Below the pieces are notes generated by a model. It did no database searches. It worked only from the letters and a program-made list of their open reading frames with translations, and was not told the origin of the DNA. From Teleogryllus oceanicus (taxonomy: Eukaryota > Arthropoda > Insecta > Orthoptera > Gryllidae), in the NCBI GenBank assembly GCA_964035755.1, contig CAXIVR010000004.1:20505010-20569009 (forward strand): 64,000 nucleotides of DNA, given 5' to 3'. Numbering within the stretch: position 1 is the first letter of the stretch; each line of letters starts with the position of its first letter. The translations under genes and the position numbers were made by a program. This document shows, one piece after another, positions 1 through 10,474 of the stretch.

Positions 1-334
1 TTCTTCTCCATCCACTATATATCTTTCTGTCTCTGTCAGCATTACCCTCATCACAATCAATGATGTCTGGAGGTGAATCGCAGAGGCCTGCTTCTCTAAT
101 CGGTAGTTTTCCATGGTGTCTTCCAGCGGATGCTGGAATAGCACTCTAACAAACGGGTGATAAAGCGTGCGTGATCTTTCCTTCCTTGTCCTGTCTTCTC
201 TCTTCACACACAGACACGCACTTACATGTACCATACTACTACTCATCAGGTGACCAGTCGGGGGCTTAGAGTTTGTCCCGGCTGAGGCGGTGACCCACTG
301 GGGCGACATATCTAGGGGGAAATTCCCTCGTAAG

Positions 335-345
335 CCAACACATAG
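335..345. repeat. Left target-site duplication of nested SINE
   Basis: ccaacacatag here is repeated exactly at 904-914 on the other side of the SINE. Confidence 0.9.
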
Positions 346-903
346 ACCGGGAGCGGTAGCTCAGTGGTGTCACTGCAGCGCCTCTGACCGGGAGGTCCTA
401 GGTTCCCACTCCCCACGGCGGCAGGATTTTCGACACTAGCTTTGCGGCTAGGTCCAATTCACTCGCTGTCTCGAGGAGAATTCTTGCAGCCGGCTGCTCT
501 GATCGGTAGGTTTCCGTGGTTTCTCCGATCAACACCAGGCGAATGCTGGAGCAGCACCCTACCAAATGGGCCACGGACCGTGCGCGATCTGTTCTTCCTC
601 TTCCGTGTCCTATCCTCTCCCCTTACACACACACACACTTACACTAACATGCACTACACTAGCACATATTCCGGAAGACCAGTCGGGAGCTTAGAGCTTG
701 TCCCGGCTGGCGCGGTGCCCCGCTGGTGCGAGAGTCTTGGTTAGGGGGAAACCCCACTAGCCGACGGTAGGTCGGCGCCGGATCTCGCCATCCAGCGGGG
801 GAATATCACCGCCATCTCCCGAGAAAAAACATGCACTACACTAACGGTACTAATGACCAGGGCAGTTGAGGCGCCCGGAAACATGAATAAATCAATCAAT
901 CAA
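346..903 (+). mobile_element. Full-length long tRNA-derived SINE, nested in an older copy
   Basis: The element starts 'accgggagcggtagctcag' (tRNA-like head with A box) and ends in '(atca)n-like' sequence after 'gcgcccggaaacatga'. An 11-bp direct repeat, ccaacacatag, flanks it at 335-345 and 904-914, a textbook target-site duplication. The head carries a shortened spacer (the 'catcaactgat' seen in other copies is missing) and a mutated B box ('ggttcccactcc'). It would be transcribed by RNA polymerase III if active and mobilised in trans by a LINE; the partner LINE is not identified here. Confidence 0.92.
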
Positions 904-914
904 CCAACACATAG
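904..914. repeat. Right target-site duplication of nested SINE
   Basis: Exact copy of 335-345. Removing 346-914 restores continuity of the older SINE. Confidence 0.9.
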
Positions 915-1351
915 GTCGATGCCGGATCTCATCAACCAGCAAGGGATGTACACCGCCTCCTCCAGGGATAATACCTGTACTACAGTAATGAGTCTAATGA
1001 CCGTAGCAGTTGACCTACCCGGAAACAATCGATGACAATCTTTGTGGCCTCCGACGTCGCCTTTGCCGCCCCAGGCATTTGACTGCGTCGGTGGACTGCG
1101 GGCGGTGGCGCCGCCGTGGCGGGCGAAGCTCCTACGCCGCATGCTCCACCCACTTCATCACGCATTCCAGTTGGGTCGCCGCATCGTCTTGCTCCTCTTC
1201 ACACGCCTCCTGCGCCATTAGCTGTTGTTGTAGAGGCTGGTTACGGTGCTATGAAACATGCATCTCTGACACACACCAACCAAAAGGAAAGATTGCTTCC
1301 ATTCGTTTGGATTTTTTTAACAGTTGATAGTGTTAAGTGTATACTTGTAAC

Positions 1352-1503
1352 CAGTGCTTGATTTATAAAACTGTACCCGGAACGCTTCCTCAAATTAATT
1401 ATCAATTTAATAGAAATAGTTATATATTTATAATATAATGTTATAATGATTCCCGAGATACCGGAACATCGTTTCGTCGCGTTCTGCCAGAAATCAAGCC
1501 CTA
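1352..1503. mobile_element. hAT-like MITE, copy 1 (152 bp)
   Basis: Starts 'cagtgcttgattt' and ends 'agaaatcaagccc', giving imperfect terminal inverted repeats around GCTTGATTT. It is flanked by an 8-bp direct repeat, cttgtaac, at 1344-1351 and 1504-1511. An 8-bp duplication plus a CAGTG-type terminus is the hallmark of hAT transposons. A second copy with its own 8-bp duplication lies at 31565-31718. No transposase is encoded, so it is non-autonomous. Confidence 0.85.
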
Positions 1504-1734
1504 CTTGTAACATTGTATTACGTTTATGAGCACTACAATACAAAGTAATTCGAATGATAGTCGCTCGCAAAAGTGAGATGAATCACGCTTGAATCTTTTA
1601 CAAACAAAAGTATAAAAGATGCTTCCTTACATTTGGAAGTGGACGGTATTTCTTTTATTTATCAAATAAATTTAAAAAAAGGGTGATGATAATTTAATAA
1701 TGTGCAAATGTAAATAAGGAAGAAATGAAATCTC

Positions 1735-2461
1735 GTCCTTTCATTGAGCACGACGCGCGGTCGAGGTGGGTTCGCGCGAGTAGTTGAGGCGGTCGCCGCC
1801 GTGCGGCGCTGGCTGCGAATCCTGCGCTCCGACGCGCGCCGCTGCAGCGTGTCGTTCAACGCCCCTCCGCGCTGGAATCGATAATTCGTTTTCGTTGAAT
1901 TGATGACCTCCAGACGAATTCCCCTCGCCCTTACTCTTCTTCTTCTTTTTCTCTTTTCTCCTTGTCTTTTTTCTTTGACAATCAAGACCGTTTATATCAG
2001 TGGAAGCTGCGGGTTTCGTCAGTGGCGATGACGCTTGCCTCCGTTTTGCCTATCGGGAAACATCAAGGAATCATTATGACGAGACGGTTGAAAGAAAGAT
2101 ACGGTCTCCTTCACCTTTATTTCGGAAATAAAGCCCTTTTCCTTTATATCCCGCGTTTTTTTTCTCGTGGGCATCTACAGCTGCTTTGGTTCCCCTCCCG
2201 GAGCCACGCCCCGAGCGTTGGAAAACACTTCCTTATGCCTCGTGCAGTCGGAGAGATAAATAGAGCCTAACGACGCGAGCAGGAAAACTCTGAGTGGCTT
2301 CGGAGAAATATCGATCAGATCCGCGCCAGTTGCCCTTTGGAAAACACCGCCGTTAACGCCGTGCATGTTTTGTTTTTTACCGCCTCTTCAGAGAAACAGT
2401 GCGCGCTTGTGTAGGGGGTGGCTCCAAGTCCTGTGGAAAGGAGATTCATGGTGAGTGACTC
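1735..2461. other. CpG-containing non-repetitive block
   Basis: A GC-rich stretch with many CpGs (1740-1880) passes into balanced-composition, apparently single-copy DNA up to about 2460. It stands out from the AT-rich flanks. It includes short motifs of the kind bound by developmental factors, such as 'agataaatag' near 2250 and a 'ccacgcccc' box near 2200. No open frame resembles a known protein. It could be regulatory DNA, an untranslated exon or nothing; only cross-species conservation would tell. Confidence 0.3.
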
Positions 2462-3527
2462 CCGTGCGTGCAACCGGAAAAAAATTCTTCTTGGGGTAAA
2501 AAAAAGAAGAAGAACTAATTTGATTCTCAGAGAATGAGATGTTTCGATGTTCGATAATCCTGACTTCAGATTTGCTGTGTCACAACGAGGACAGTAAACA
2601 TACTGTTTCGTCTCAAACGACACGTGCGTACGTTTAAATAATGCTGATGTAAGTGAATAATTGAAGTGCTACAATTTTTTCTGCACTTGGTTTGCATTAA
2701 ATTGTACAAATTTTACTAAAAAGGTGAACAGAATTATATTTTTTACAATGTTTATCTTACAACATAATATAGTATTTAAAATCAGGTGTTTTTGACCAGG
2801 GATATGATTAATGCTTACTTATACGAAAACACGAAATTATACATAAATACATTATATTTTCAAAAAGTTGTATCTATTTGTTCATATTTTTATTTCCTTA
2901 TTTTTGAATGAATAATTGTGTGGTTTTCGCAGATGTAATATGTATTGAAAACAGTTATTTTATATGACTAAAGAAATCTGTAATTTATCATATACAATAA
3001 TTCATGTGTTCCTAAAAAATTGTAGCAAATTTTAATTGTAAATTTAGCATTCAGAAGTCAGAATTTCGATGAGATGGAATTGTGAGAGTTATCTCCTATG
3101 GGGATGCAACAAATTCCAGCATTCAGCCAAAGTATACTTTTTTCCGTGTGATTTTGTTCTTTTAACAGAATTGAAGAAAGATTACCTTTGAAAACATTCC
3201 GTCTTCTGAACATCGAGTTGTTGAAGTTAATTGACACATTCTACATCGTTGTCAACCAATGATCGATTGTTTAGTAGACAACTTCTTTGAACTGTAGATG
3301 AAATGGCGAATGAAAATATGAGTAACGTCTTTTTTATACCTAATCATGTTTAAAATTCATTCTTTATATGATAGAATATATTGTGATATATGAAAATAAC
3401 TTCTACCTGTCATACATTTTGATTGAAAAATAGTTGATGGTGGTTGGTTACATCACGGCAAAAATTATGGCAACTCGTTGGCCCTGCTCCACGCCGGTGT
3501 CTAGCTTCACTTCCTGAAAGGCCTGTG
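2462..3527. other. AT-rich stretch without recognised features
   Basis: AT-rich sequence with no convincing open frame, inverted repeat or known repeat detected by eye. Confidence 0.5.
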
Positions 3528-3985
3528 AAAAGTATTGTACTTCAGCTTCTGTGTTAATCATCTCGTCACTCCTATTTCTCCTATTTCTCGTCCAGCTTTT
3601 TCGTTCAGTTTCCCTTCCTCATTTCAGTAAATGCTGAGATGACCCCCTTCCTTTGCTTTCGGACATAAATATCGCTTCAGTACGCAATCAGAGCGCTGTT
3701 TTTGTTAGTTGCGGGAGAGGCAGCGCAGAGGGGATGTTATTACGTCAGCAATGCTATAAAATCAAATTCATTGTTCATTAGCCGATGTAAATACGTTTTA
3801 TATTACATGAGGGGATATTATTATACAACTTTCAAATGTTTTCTACCATGTTCATTGATACATTTATTTCTAATTAAAGTATACTTAATAAAAAAGAGAG
3901 AGGGGAGGGATTCGGAAGTTCAAGAACCGTGCGTAGATTATGATTCTCTCCTACACTTCACATACGTTTTTACAGTTATTTGATA
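3528..3985 (+). repeat. Dispersed repeat family R1, copy 1 (retroelement 3'-end-like)
   Basis: The segment from 'agtattgtacttcagcttc' through 'gtccagctttttc', 'tttccct', 'aaatgctgagatgacccc' and 'ggacataaat' is shared with 16678-17178 and 47317-47744 in the same order and orientation. The last part ('cgtgcgtagatt..catacg') is also shared. The other two copies end in an AAATAAATAAAT run, which suggests a retrotransposed element with an (AAAT)n tail. No protein-coding part is recognisable. Confidence 0.65.
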
Positions 3986-4395
3986 AATAGAGTACTGTAT
4001 TGTGGGTATCACCCAATTTGTAGGCGGTTAGGAGGTAGAGCGTATGGGTGGGAGAATAGACTCAGCCTTAATGAAAGTAGTGAGGGCAAAATGGTATTGG
4101 AATGATCACCTGTGATCCATGGTTGTTTTCTAGCGTACTGCTTGGACATTCGTCTGAAATCGACTCCAAATTCGGAGAGAAAAACCAATAAGTGCCCTGA
4201 GCCACCACCTTTCTTATCTCGACATTGAGGATTGGTGTTGTGGCAGGGGCATGGTGCTACGTGCAATTTTGTTCACCTGAAGACTGTGGGTTTGAATATT
4301 GCATAAGACGTGAGTGTGCCTTCTGTCATTGCGAAGTGGTTGGATTCTCATGTAAAGACATAACACATCTGAGCCATTTTCTCTCCTGATAATCA

Positions 4396-4943
4396 CCGAG
4401 AGCGGTAGCTCAGTGCATCAATTGATGTCACTGCAGCGCCTCTGAACGGGAGGTCCTAGGTTCGAGTCCTGATGGCGGCAGGATTTTCGACACTAGCTTT
4501 TCAGCTAGATCGTATTCAGTCGCTGTCTGGAGGAGAATTCTAGCGGCCGGCTGCTCTGATCGTCAGTTTTCCATAGTTTCTCCGAACACCAGGCGGATGC
4601 CGGAGCAGTACCCTACCAAACGGGTCACAGGACCGCGCGCGATCTGAACTGTCTCTTCCTTGTCCTATGCTCTCCCCTTACACACACACTTACACTAACA
4701 TGCACTACACTTAGAGTTCACGGGAGCTTAGAGCTTGTCCCGGCTGGGGCGGTGCCCCGCTGGTGGGAGAGTCCTGGTTAGGGGGAAACCCCACTAGCCG
4801 ACGGTAGGTCGGCGCCGGATCTCGCCATCCAGCGGGGGAAGATCACACCCATCTCCCGAGAAAAACATGCACTACACTAACGGGAATAGTGACCAAAGCA
4901 GTTGACGCGCCCGGAAACACGAAAAAATCAATCAATCAATCAA
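4396..4943 (+). mobile_element. Full-length long tRNA-derived SINE, intact A and B boxes
   Basis: This is the best-preserved Pol III promoter of the family: A box near 4404-4415 ('ggtagctcagtg') and B box GGTTCGAGTCC at 4459-4469. The body contains the family's 'ggagaattctagcggccggc', CA-rich and 'gccggatctcgcc' blocks and ends in four ATCA repeats. A 12-bp target-site duplication, tcctgataatca, lies at 4384-4395 and 4944-4955. The source RNA is expected to be untranslated; mobilisation needs a LINE in trans. Confidence 0.95.
4404..4469 (+). promoter_or_regulatory. Internal Pol III promoter (A box and B box) of the SINE
   Basis: The A box at about 4404-4415 and the B box GGTTCGAGTCC at 4459-4469 match the tRNA-gene consensus, the B box exactly. 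Spacing of about 45-55 bp is normal for tRNA-type promoters. Confidence 0.8.
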
Positions 4944-5582
4944 TCCTGATAATCAAATCTGAGAGAGATGTAATGCGCGTGGAATGAAGGCTAGCGACCT
5001 CGACTTCGACTCCTGGGATCCGAATTCGATTCCTGGCCAATCCATGTGGAAATTGATGTGGAAACTGAGCGCTCTCCGCGGGTATGCGCGTGTCTTGTAT
5101 TTCCCTATTTCCCCATCATTCACCGCATCATTAGCGCTGTTATCTTTCTGTTACATTTTCATTCTCCAACCTCAACGACCTCGGCAGTTGAACCCCAAAA
5201 TTAATAAAACAAAATCACCCGAATGATCCCCATAAGTGTCAGGCAAAGGAAAAACTATTTCTTTGATCACATGACTAAGAAAGGGAGGGACATTCATCAT
5301 TGTATCATGACCATCACCATCATTGCTAGGCAGTGGCATTCTACACCCCAGCTACTAAAAGGGCCACAGTAATTTGCAAACATGTATTGTCCAATACTCT
5401 CGGCAAAACGTTTCTTGTTGTTTTGAATGTCAAGTTTGCAATTTTTTTTAAAAAATTGGAATAAAATTATTGGTTTGTACAAAAAACCATACACCTTTTT
5501 ATGTAAAGCAAAATAATAATTTGTAACAACTTCCTTATATTATCACCAACAAAACAGCATCTAAAAGGTTAGTGAAAATAGC

Positions 5583-5640
5583 GTCGAAATTGGTTCAGTC
5601 GTTCGAGTGATTATCGCGCAGAGAGAGACAGAAATCATAA
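5583..5640 (+). repeat. Possible transposon-end fragment
   Basis: The text 'aattggttcagtcgttcgag' followed by 'cagagagagacagaaa' resembles a motif common near the ends of many insect repeats. No boundaries or duplications are visible, so this is weak. Confidence 0.3.
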
Positions 5641-5740
5641 AAACAATTAATTTCGTTTTTATAGATCTAAATATGCACGTGAGATTGAAAAAAGCCAGTC
5701 ATTTTGAAATCACAGAGAGACATTCCATATTAATTAAATT

Positions 5741-6267
5741 GATAGATTGATACATGGACAGATTGATAGATGGGCAGATTGATGGATAAGCCGATTGATG
5801 GATGAGCAGATTGATGGATGAGCAGGTTGACGGATGGACAGATTGATGGATGAATATATTGGTGGATGAACAGATTAATAGATGGACAGGTTGATGGATG
5901 GACATATTGGTGGATGGACAGACTGATGGATGGACGGACATTGATGGGTCGACAGTTTATGGATGAATATTGGTGGATGGACAGATTGATGGGGACGATT
6001 GATGGGTCGACAGTTGATGGGTCGACGGATTGATGGGTCGACGGATTGATGGGTCGACGGATTGATGGGTCGACGGATTGATGGGTCGACGGATTGATGG
6101 GTCGACGGATTGATGGGTCGACGGATTGATGGGTCGACGGATTGATGGGTCGACGGATTGATGGGTCGACGGATTGATGGGTCGACGGATTGATGGGTCG
6201 ACGGATTGATGGGTCGACGGATTGATGGGTCGACGGATTGATGGGTCGACGGATTGATGGATCGACG
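5741..6267. repeat. 16-bp minisatellite with homogenised core
   Basis: Units of 16 bp. From 5761 to about 5950 they are variable ('gattgatggatgagca', 'gattgatggatggaca' and similar). From 6028 to 6251 there are 14 exact copies of gattgatgggtcgacg, then one variant ending at 6267. Every core unit contains a GTCGAC palindrome. Because 16 is not a multiple of three, the array reads as a 16-residue peptide repeat on the minus strand (DPSIRRPINPSTHQSV). That is a by-product, not a gene. The gradient from diverged to identical units suggests recent local expansion. Confidence 0.95.
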
Positions 6268-7800
6268 TAATAGTCACTTATTGTTTAGTTGAGAATTTTC
6301 CATTTTCGTATAAGTAATTCTGAACGAACCATTATCAATTCATGTATTTTTTGCTTTAAAAAAACGAGAACTTCTAACCCACATTCTAGATTGTTATTAC
6401 TCAATCCACAGTATTTGACTTGTTAATATTTCTCTGGATTTCGGTAGGTCTTTATCAGTACGTACGCTAAATTAACGCCAACATTACTTCTGGGACAATT
6501 GTAACCCAGACATATTTCAACTTATGTGGATATCACAATGTTTTGTTATTTTCTATCTCTACTCTGAAAAATACTGGAATGGATTATGTCCACTACTCAT
6601 ACCTTGTTTTCAAAGTTATGTACATTTTATTTCCTAACAGATACAAAAATCTGGTGGATCTGGATATCGAAATCCCATAGTACTGTTATTTTCATATGAT
6701 TTTTTACCATCTTGCCTTGAACCACATTTCCATCATCACTGAACAGTTATTTTGAAAAATACGTTTTCTGTACAGATTCTATTATAGCATGATGATCATC
6801 TTGCCGAAGCGTTGTTTGCAATATGATTGAAATATCGTTGCAGGCTGTTTAGGTGATTGACTTTTTCACCCTGTTGATTCCACTCTTTATTACAATCTAT
6901 TCTTGCTGTCTTCGAGAGTCTTATCTACTTTGACCGGAATGGCGAAAATAGCTGCTCTTCGGCTGTTGGAATAAGACTATTTCTTATGATATTCATCTCA
7001 CAGCCTGACCACAAGTAAGCGTTCCCACCATCTCTTCGATCTACCGTGCATTCTGTCTGTAAGAGCGGTTTGCTGTAGACTTCGCGCGAGGAATCTGTGG
7101 ACAGAGATGACTTCACAGACGATAGAGACGGCTACAGTGAATGCCATGTCAAAAACTTCTACATCATCGCTCTTCATCTGGCAGCCTCGACCCAAAAAAG
7201 GACATTCCACATTTCATGTATGAAAACACACCAGAAATCCTGAGTAACAAATTACTCACGCAGAGAAAAGAAATTTCTGGGCGATTACAATCCCTAGATC
7301 GCATTAAGATACCTCATGTTTTCTGAAAAGCAATAGTATACGTAGATGGCTTTACTGCGCGTGCGCAGTCTTCCTACTCGTTTGTCTCACTCGCATTTTA
7401 ATGTCTCAGTCGTCATCATAGGCAGAAATATCTCGCGTGACTCCACCACCTTGTTCAATTGTATTGTTTCATCCTTTCTGTTAATGAAATAGCTTCCCAG
7501 CGTGATAATCCCGCCGGGATATACATCAGCAAACCATTTTGCACTTGAATTATCAGTGAATTTTACCGGTGATGGCTTCTCTATTTCATGTATTATCTAT
7601 ATTACAAAAGCACACAAATATTGAAAGAGAACTCTGAAACCTCTGTCTGCGTAAAAAGTATCTATAGTTTTGTCAGATACCCAAGAACTCGTGAAAAATA
7701 CAAAAATAATGAAATGAATTCAATTTTCACTTGAAAATGCAAATATTTGATTTTGTTATTCTGCCTATACTGAGTTAACTGAATACTCATACTCAGTGCG
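6268..7800. other. AT-rich to mixed stretch without recognised features
   Basis: No open frame longer than about 70 codons and no clear repeat was found. Nothing here can be assigned a function. Confidence 0.5.
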
Positions 7801-7811
7801 TCACTGCCTGA

Positions 7812-7976
7812 TAATTCAAGGTTGTTACGCCTTGAATTTATGAATAATGAGGTGATAGGATAATAATGAGGGTTGAAGGGACAATCGCAAATACGACCAT
7901 GCCTACACAGGACTCGAACCTGCAGCCTCCTCGGCGCAGACGACAGCTGCCGCAACCACGCCCCACCGCGGGACCT
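7812..7976 (-). mobile_element. Second tRNA-derived SINE family (S2), copy 1
   Basis: Read on the minus strand, a tRNA-like head carries a perfect B box GGTTCGAGTCC (7910-7920), followed by a body ending near 'aaggttgttacgcc..gtgatagga'. The same head and body are found at 9613-9810. It differs from the long SINE family in head and tail. No target-site duplication was identified. Confidence 0.75.
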
Positions 7977-8104
7977 GCTTATTGTTAATTTTTTGTTCGC
8001 GAATACGACGCCTCGGACAACACAGACGTGCCTTGCACTGGCAAGTGTATGTGATTCATCAGGGGATCAGGATTAGGCTGAATCGGATTTTTATCCCCAG
8101 GGTT

Positions 8105-8262
8105 TTTAGTCCTGGGGGAATGGAAGATCGAATGATGATAATGAAGGATCAAAGGACGATAGATACATACACAAACACACCCATGCCCGAGGCGGGCCTC
8201 GAACCCGCGATCCTCCCGTCCGAGATCGCCACGGCTCAGCGAACTCGGTTACCCGGACGAAC
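8105..8262 (-). mobile_element. Second-type tRNA-derived SINE, copy 2
   Basis: Minus-strand head with B box GGTTCGAGGCC at 8195-8205, followed by 'tcgggcatgggtgtg', a layout seen in SINEs of orthopteroid insects (from memory, not checked). It abuts a GTT/ATT microsatellite at its head side. The body, with 'gatgataatgaaggatc', is only loosely similar to the other two copies, so it may be a different subfamily. Confidence 0.65.
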
Positions 8263-8281
8263 GTTGTTGTTGTTGTTATTA

Positions 8282-8322
<41 letters not shown>

Positions 8323-8326
8323 TTCA
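8263..8326. repeat. (TTG)n(TTA)n microsatellite
   Basis: Compound trinucleotide run directly next to the SINE head at 8262. Confidence 0.95.
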
Positions 8327-8813
8327 GTAGAGTTGAGATAATTCCAGCCAATTGGGGGTGATGGTGCGTCGGATTACGAAACTCACGGATTACATGAAAA
8401 AAGGAAAATATAATACATAACGGAATTTTCAGCTCTAATAAAAATGTCAATTTCTTTCTAATGCTTCTCTTTAACGAAACGAACTTTCTTTCGAACTTTT
8501 CATACCTTTTTGCGCAAGGTAACTCTTGAAAGAAGATAATGAAATTTCAAATTACACTATCCCTACTGTTATAACGCGCTGAACAGTGAACAACACGAGT
8601 GAGCGCAAACCGGACACAATAATGTATCGGAGAGACTGACTTGACCCCAACCGTCGCACACGTGACCTTCGACACAGTATTGCCAACCATTCAAGAGCCA
8701 GCTCTATATTAGTGCCTCTTGTTAGGGTGATTTGGCGCACATCAGGCTTCTTTCCCTAATTTCGCATTGAAGAGAATCTCCGATTAGCGAGACTCCGATT
8801 ACCGCGACACTAC

Positions 8814-8864
<51 letters not shown>

Positions 8865-8891
8865 TTGTTGTTGTTGTTGTTGTTGTTGTTT
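8814..8891. repeat. (TTA)n(TTG)n microsatellite, probable 3' tail of the minus-strand retroelement
   Basis: Compound trinucleotide run. On the minus strand it lies downstream of the endonuclease-like open frame (8966-9439) as (CAA)n then (TAA)n, which fits a repeat-type 3' tail. Confidence 0.85.
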
Positions 8892-8965
8892 ACATTGTTT
8901 TGCTCGGTATTCACCGGATTTTTATTTGACTTTGTGTCGGGTTAATAACCAAGACACAGGTCAAT

Positions 8966-9439
8966 TCATGTTTCGTTGCAATTTAGAAATTTTCGAACAA
9001 TCCTGCATGTGTTTAAGATGATCGATTTTTGCATAATTTTATAGGTATATTTTGGTATTTGAATAAGTTCCAGATTTTTATGGATGTTATTTGGTATAAC
9101 TCCTGTGCACGAAATGACCAGAGGAACAATATGAACTTTTTGGAGATGCCATAGTGCCTTGACTTCAGCTGCAAGTTCTGTATACATTGTTATTTTTTCT
9201 GCATGTGCTGTTTGAAGATTAGCTGTTTGTGGAACAGTTATGTCAATCAGGAAGCCAATCTTTTGCCGTTTGTCTACAAAAGTTATGTCTGGTCTGTTAT
9301 GGTGAATAGTTTTATCTGTAATAATTTCTCTGTCATAGTACAACTTAAAGTTTGAATTTTCAAGTACAGTATCGGGAACATATTTGTAATATGGGCAGGT
9401 CATTTCTTGTAGGTTGGATTTCGCTGCCAGTTTCGGGTG
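8966..9439 (-). pseudogene. 5'-truncated non-LTR retrotransposon ORF: C-terminal restriction-like endonuclease domain
   Basis: The open frame runs on the minus strand from about 9439 (residues HPKLAAKSNLQE before the first Met at 9403) to a stop at 8966. Numbering from that Met, the sequence has YYKYVPDTVLEN near residue 5, LYYDREIITDKTIH near 21, and RPDI at 37-40. D54 follows, so the spacing is PD-X14-D, and E69-K70 come later. This fits the PD-X(12-14)-D restriction-like endonuclease carried at the C terminus of R2/R4/NeSL-type non-LTR elements, which nicks the target before reverse transcription. The ending QKSIILNTCRIVRKFL is a pattern I recall from many insect retroelement proteins. The reverse transcriptase is missing: upstream of 9440 the frame meets a stop in AT-repeat sequence. 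The surviving 145+ codons have no internal stop, so the insertion may be young. Exact clade is uncertain. Confidence 0.75.
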
Positions 9440-9612
9440 AATAAATTATTATTAAGTTATTATTATTATTTATTGTTATTTTTATTATTTATTTTCATCG
9501 TATCGGCCCTTTATGACTACGCTACACGTTTTCTTCCCAGGCCCAGTCATATTCTATTCTCGAGAGAGATGTATGTAATTATGGGGATCAGATTTTCGGC
9601 AATATCCCTTCG

Positions 9613-9809
9613 TAAGACAAGGTTGTTAAGCCTGGAATTATGAATTATGTGGTGATAGGATGATGATGATGATGATGATGATTATAATGAGGAGGAGGAG
9701 GAGGAGGAGGGGTGAAGGTACTATCACAAATACAACCATGTCTACGCAGGACTCGCAACTGCAACGATGGCTTCCGCAACAGTCTGCGCCACGGGACCGG
9801 CTTCTTCCG

Positions 9810-9810
<1 letters not shown>
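9613..9810 (-). mobile_element. Second tRNA-derived SINE family (S2), copy 3
   Basis: Body 'aaggttgttaagcctgg..gtggtgatagga' and head 'accatgtctacgcaggactcg' match 7812-7976 in order and orientation. The B box is damaged ('actcgcaactgc'). A (GAT)n and (GAG)n expansion (9658-9710) interrupts the body, and a long (AAT)n run starts at the head side. Confidence 0.75.
9658..9711. repeat. (GAT)n / (GAG)n microsatellites inside the S2 SINE
   Basis: Short pure runs of both trinucleotides, absent from the sister copy at 7812-7976, where a single 'gataataatgaggg' stands. Confidence 0.9.
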
Positions 9811-9871
<61 letters not shown>

Positions 9872-10031
9872 TAATAATAACAATAATAATAATAACAATA
9901 ATAATAATTATTATATTTATTATTATTATATTTATTATTATTATATTTATTATTATTATATTTATTATTATTATATTTATTATTATATTTATTATTATAT
10001 TTATTATTATATTTATTATTATTATTATTTG
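9810..10031. repeat. (AAT)n-(ATT)n compound microsatellite, self-complementary halves
   Basis: About 100 bp of AAT repeats (with some ACAAT) is followed by about 120 bp of ATT repeats interrupted by TATATTT. The halves are complementary, so the tract can fold into a long hairpin. The frames over it (poly-N, poly-I, poly-Y) are artefacts. Confidence 0.95.
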
Positions 10032-10035
10032 CATG

Positions 10036-10430
10036 CTTTATTTTTTGCCGGGGGCTGCTGAGTGTGAGAGCGGCGCGCCATGAGGCTTTGGGGGCCGCGG
10101 TGCCCGGGGGCGCCCCTTTATCTCCGGGGCGTTTTATGGATTTGACGGAAGCACCGCCGGCGGAATATCGGCCCGCGCGCCACGCGTCAGGGGAATGGCG
10201 GGGAGGGGGAGGGGCGGGGAAACGGGGATGGGGCGAAGGGTGAGCTTACGGAAGGAGAGCGCTGGGATTTGGGGATCGGGCAATCGGGGATTGGGAGATT
10301 GCGGGAGTGGGAAGGGGGACTTCCGGTTGGATGTTCGCCCATAGGCATGAGCGACACGGCTCGGCAAAGAAATCGCTCGCGTAAGTGAATTTTCCATAAT
10401 TGCAAATGAAGGGTAATGATGAATTAAATG
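10036..10430. other. CpG-rich block
   Basis: Very GC-rich, CpG-dense stretch (for example 'gcggcgcgcc' near 10070 and 'cccgcgcgccacgcg' near 10175), then G-rich sequence with short repeats of 'ggggatcgggcaatc' type. It starts abruptly next to the microsatellite. No protein similarity is recognised. A CpG island, regulatory element or GC-rich repeat are all possible. Confidence 0.35.
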
Positions 10431-10474
10431 GAAACGAAGACGCACATTTAGTTTACAGTTGCGTCAGATAGGGG

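Larger units (their letters stand above)
61..1034 (+). mobile_element. Older diverged copy of the long tRNA-derived SINE, split by a younger copy
   Basis: Positions 61-345 match the body of the family (the 'atcggtagttttcc' segment, a C/A-rich stretch near 210-230, the 'gcttagag..gtcccggctg' block). Positions 904-1034 supply the missing 3' part ('gtcgatgccggatctc', 'gagtctaatgaccgtagcagttgacc', 'cccggaaac'). The two parts join exactly where the younger copy at 346-903 sits, so this is one older element interrupted by insertion. Its tRNA-like head is missing or lies before the window. It is clearly more diverged from the other copies than the insert is. Function is not expected. Confidence 0.85.

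Noticed and set aside
4396..4480. A real tRNA gene at a SINE head
   Set aside because: A and B boxes are present but the acceptor stem and cloverleaf do not close; the sequence continues into the SINE body and has target-site duplications.
5741..6267. Regular short repeats resembling a CRISPR array
   Set aside because: Units are directly adjacent with no spacers and the DNA is eukaryotic; it is a minisatellite. The same applies to 36834-37412 and 39165-39640.
9645..10083. Poly-Asn, poly-Ile and poly-Tyr frames
   Set aside because: Read-through of AAT/ATT microsatellites.
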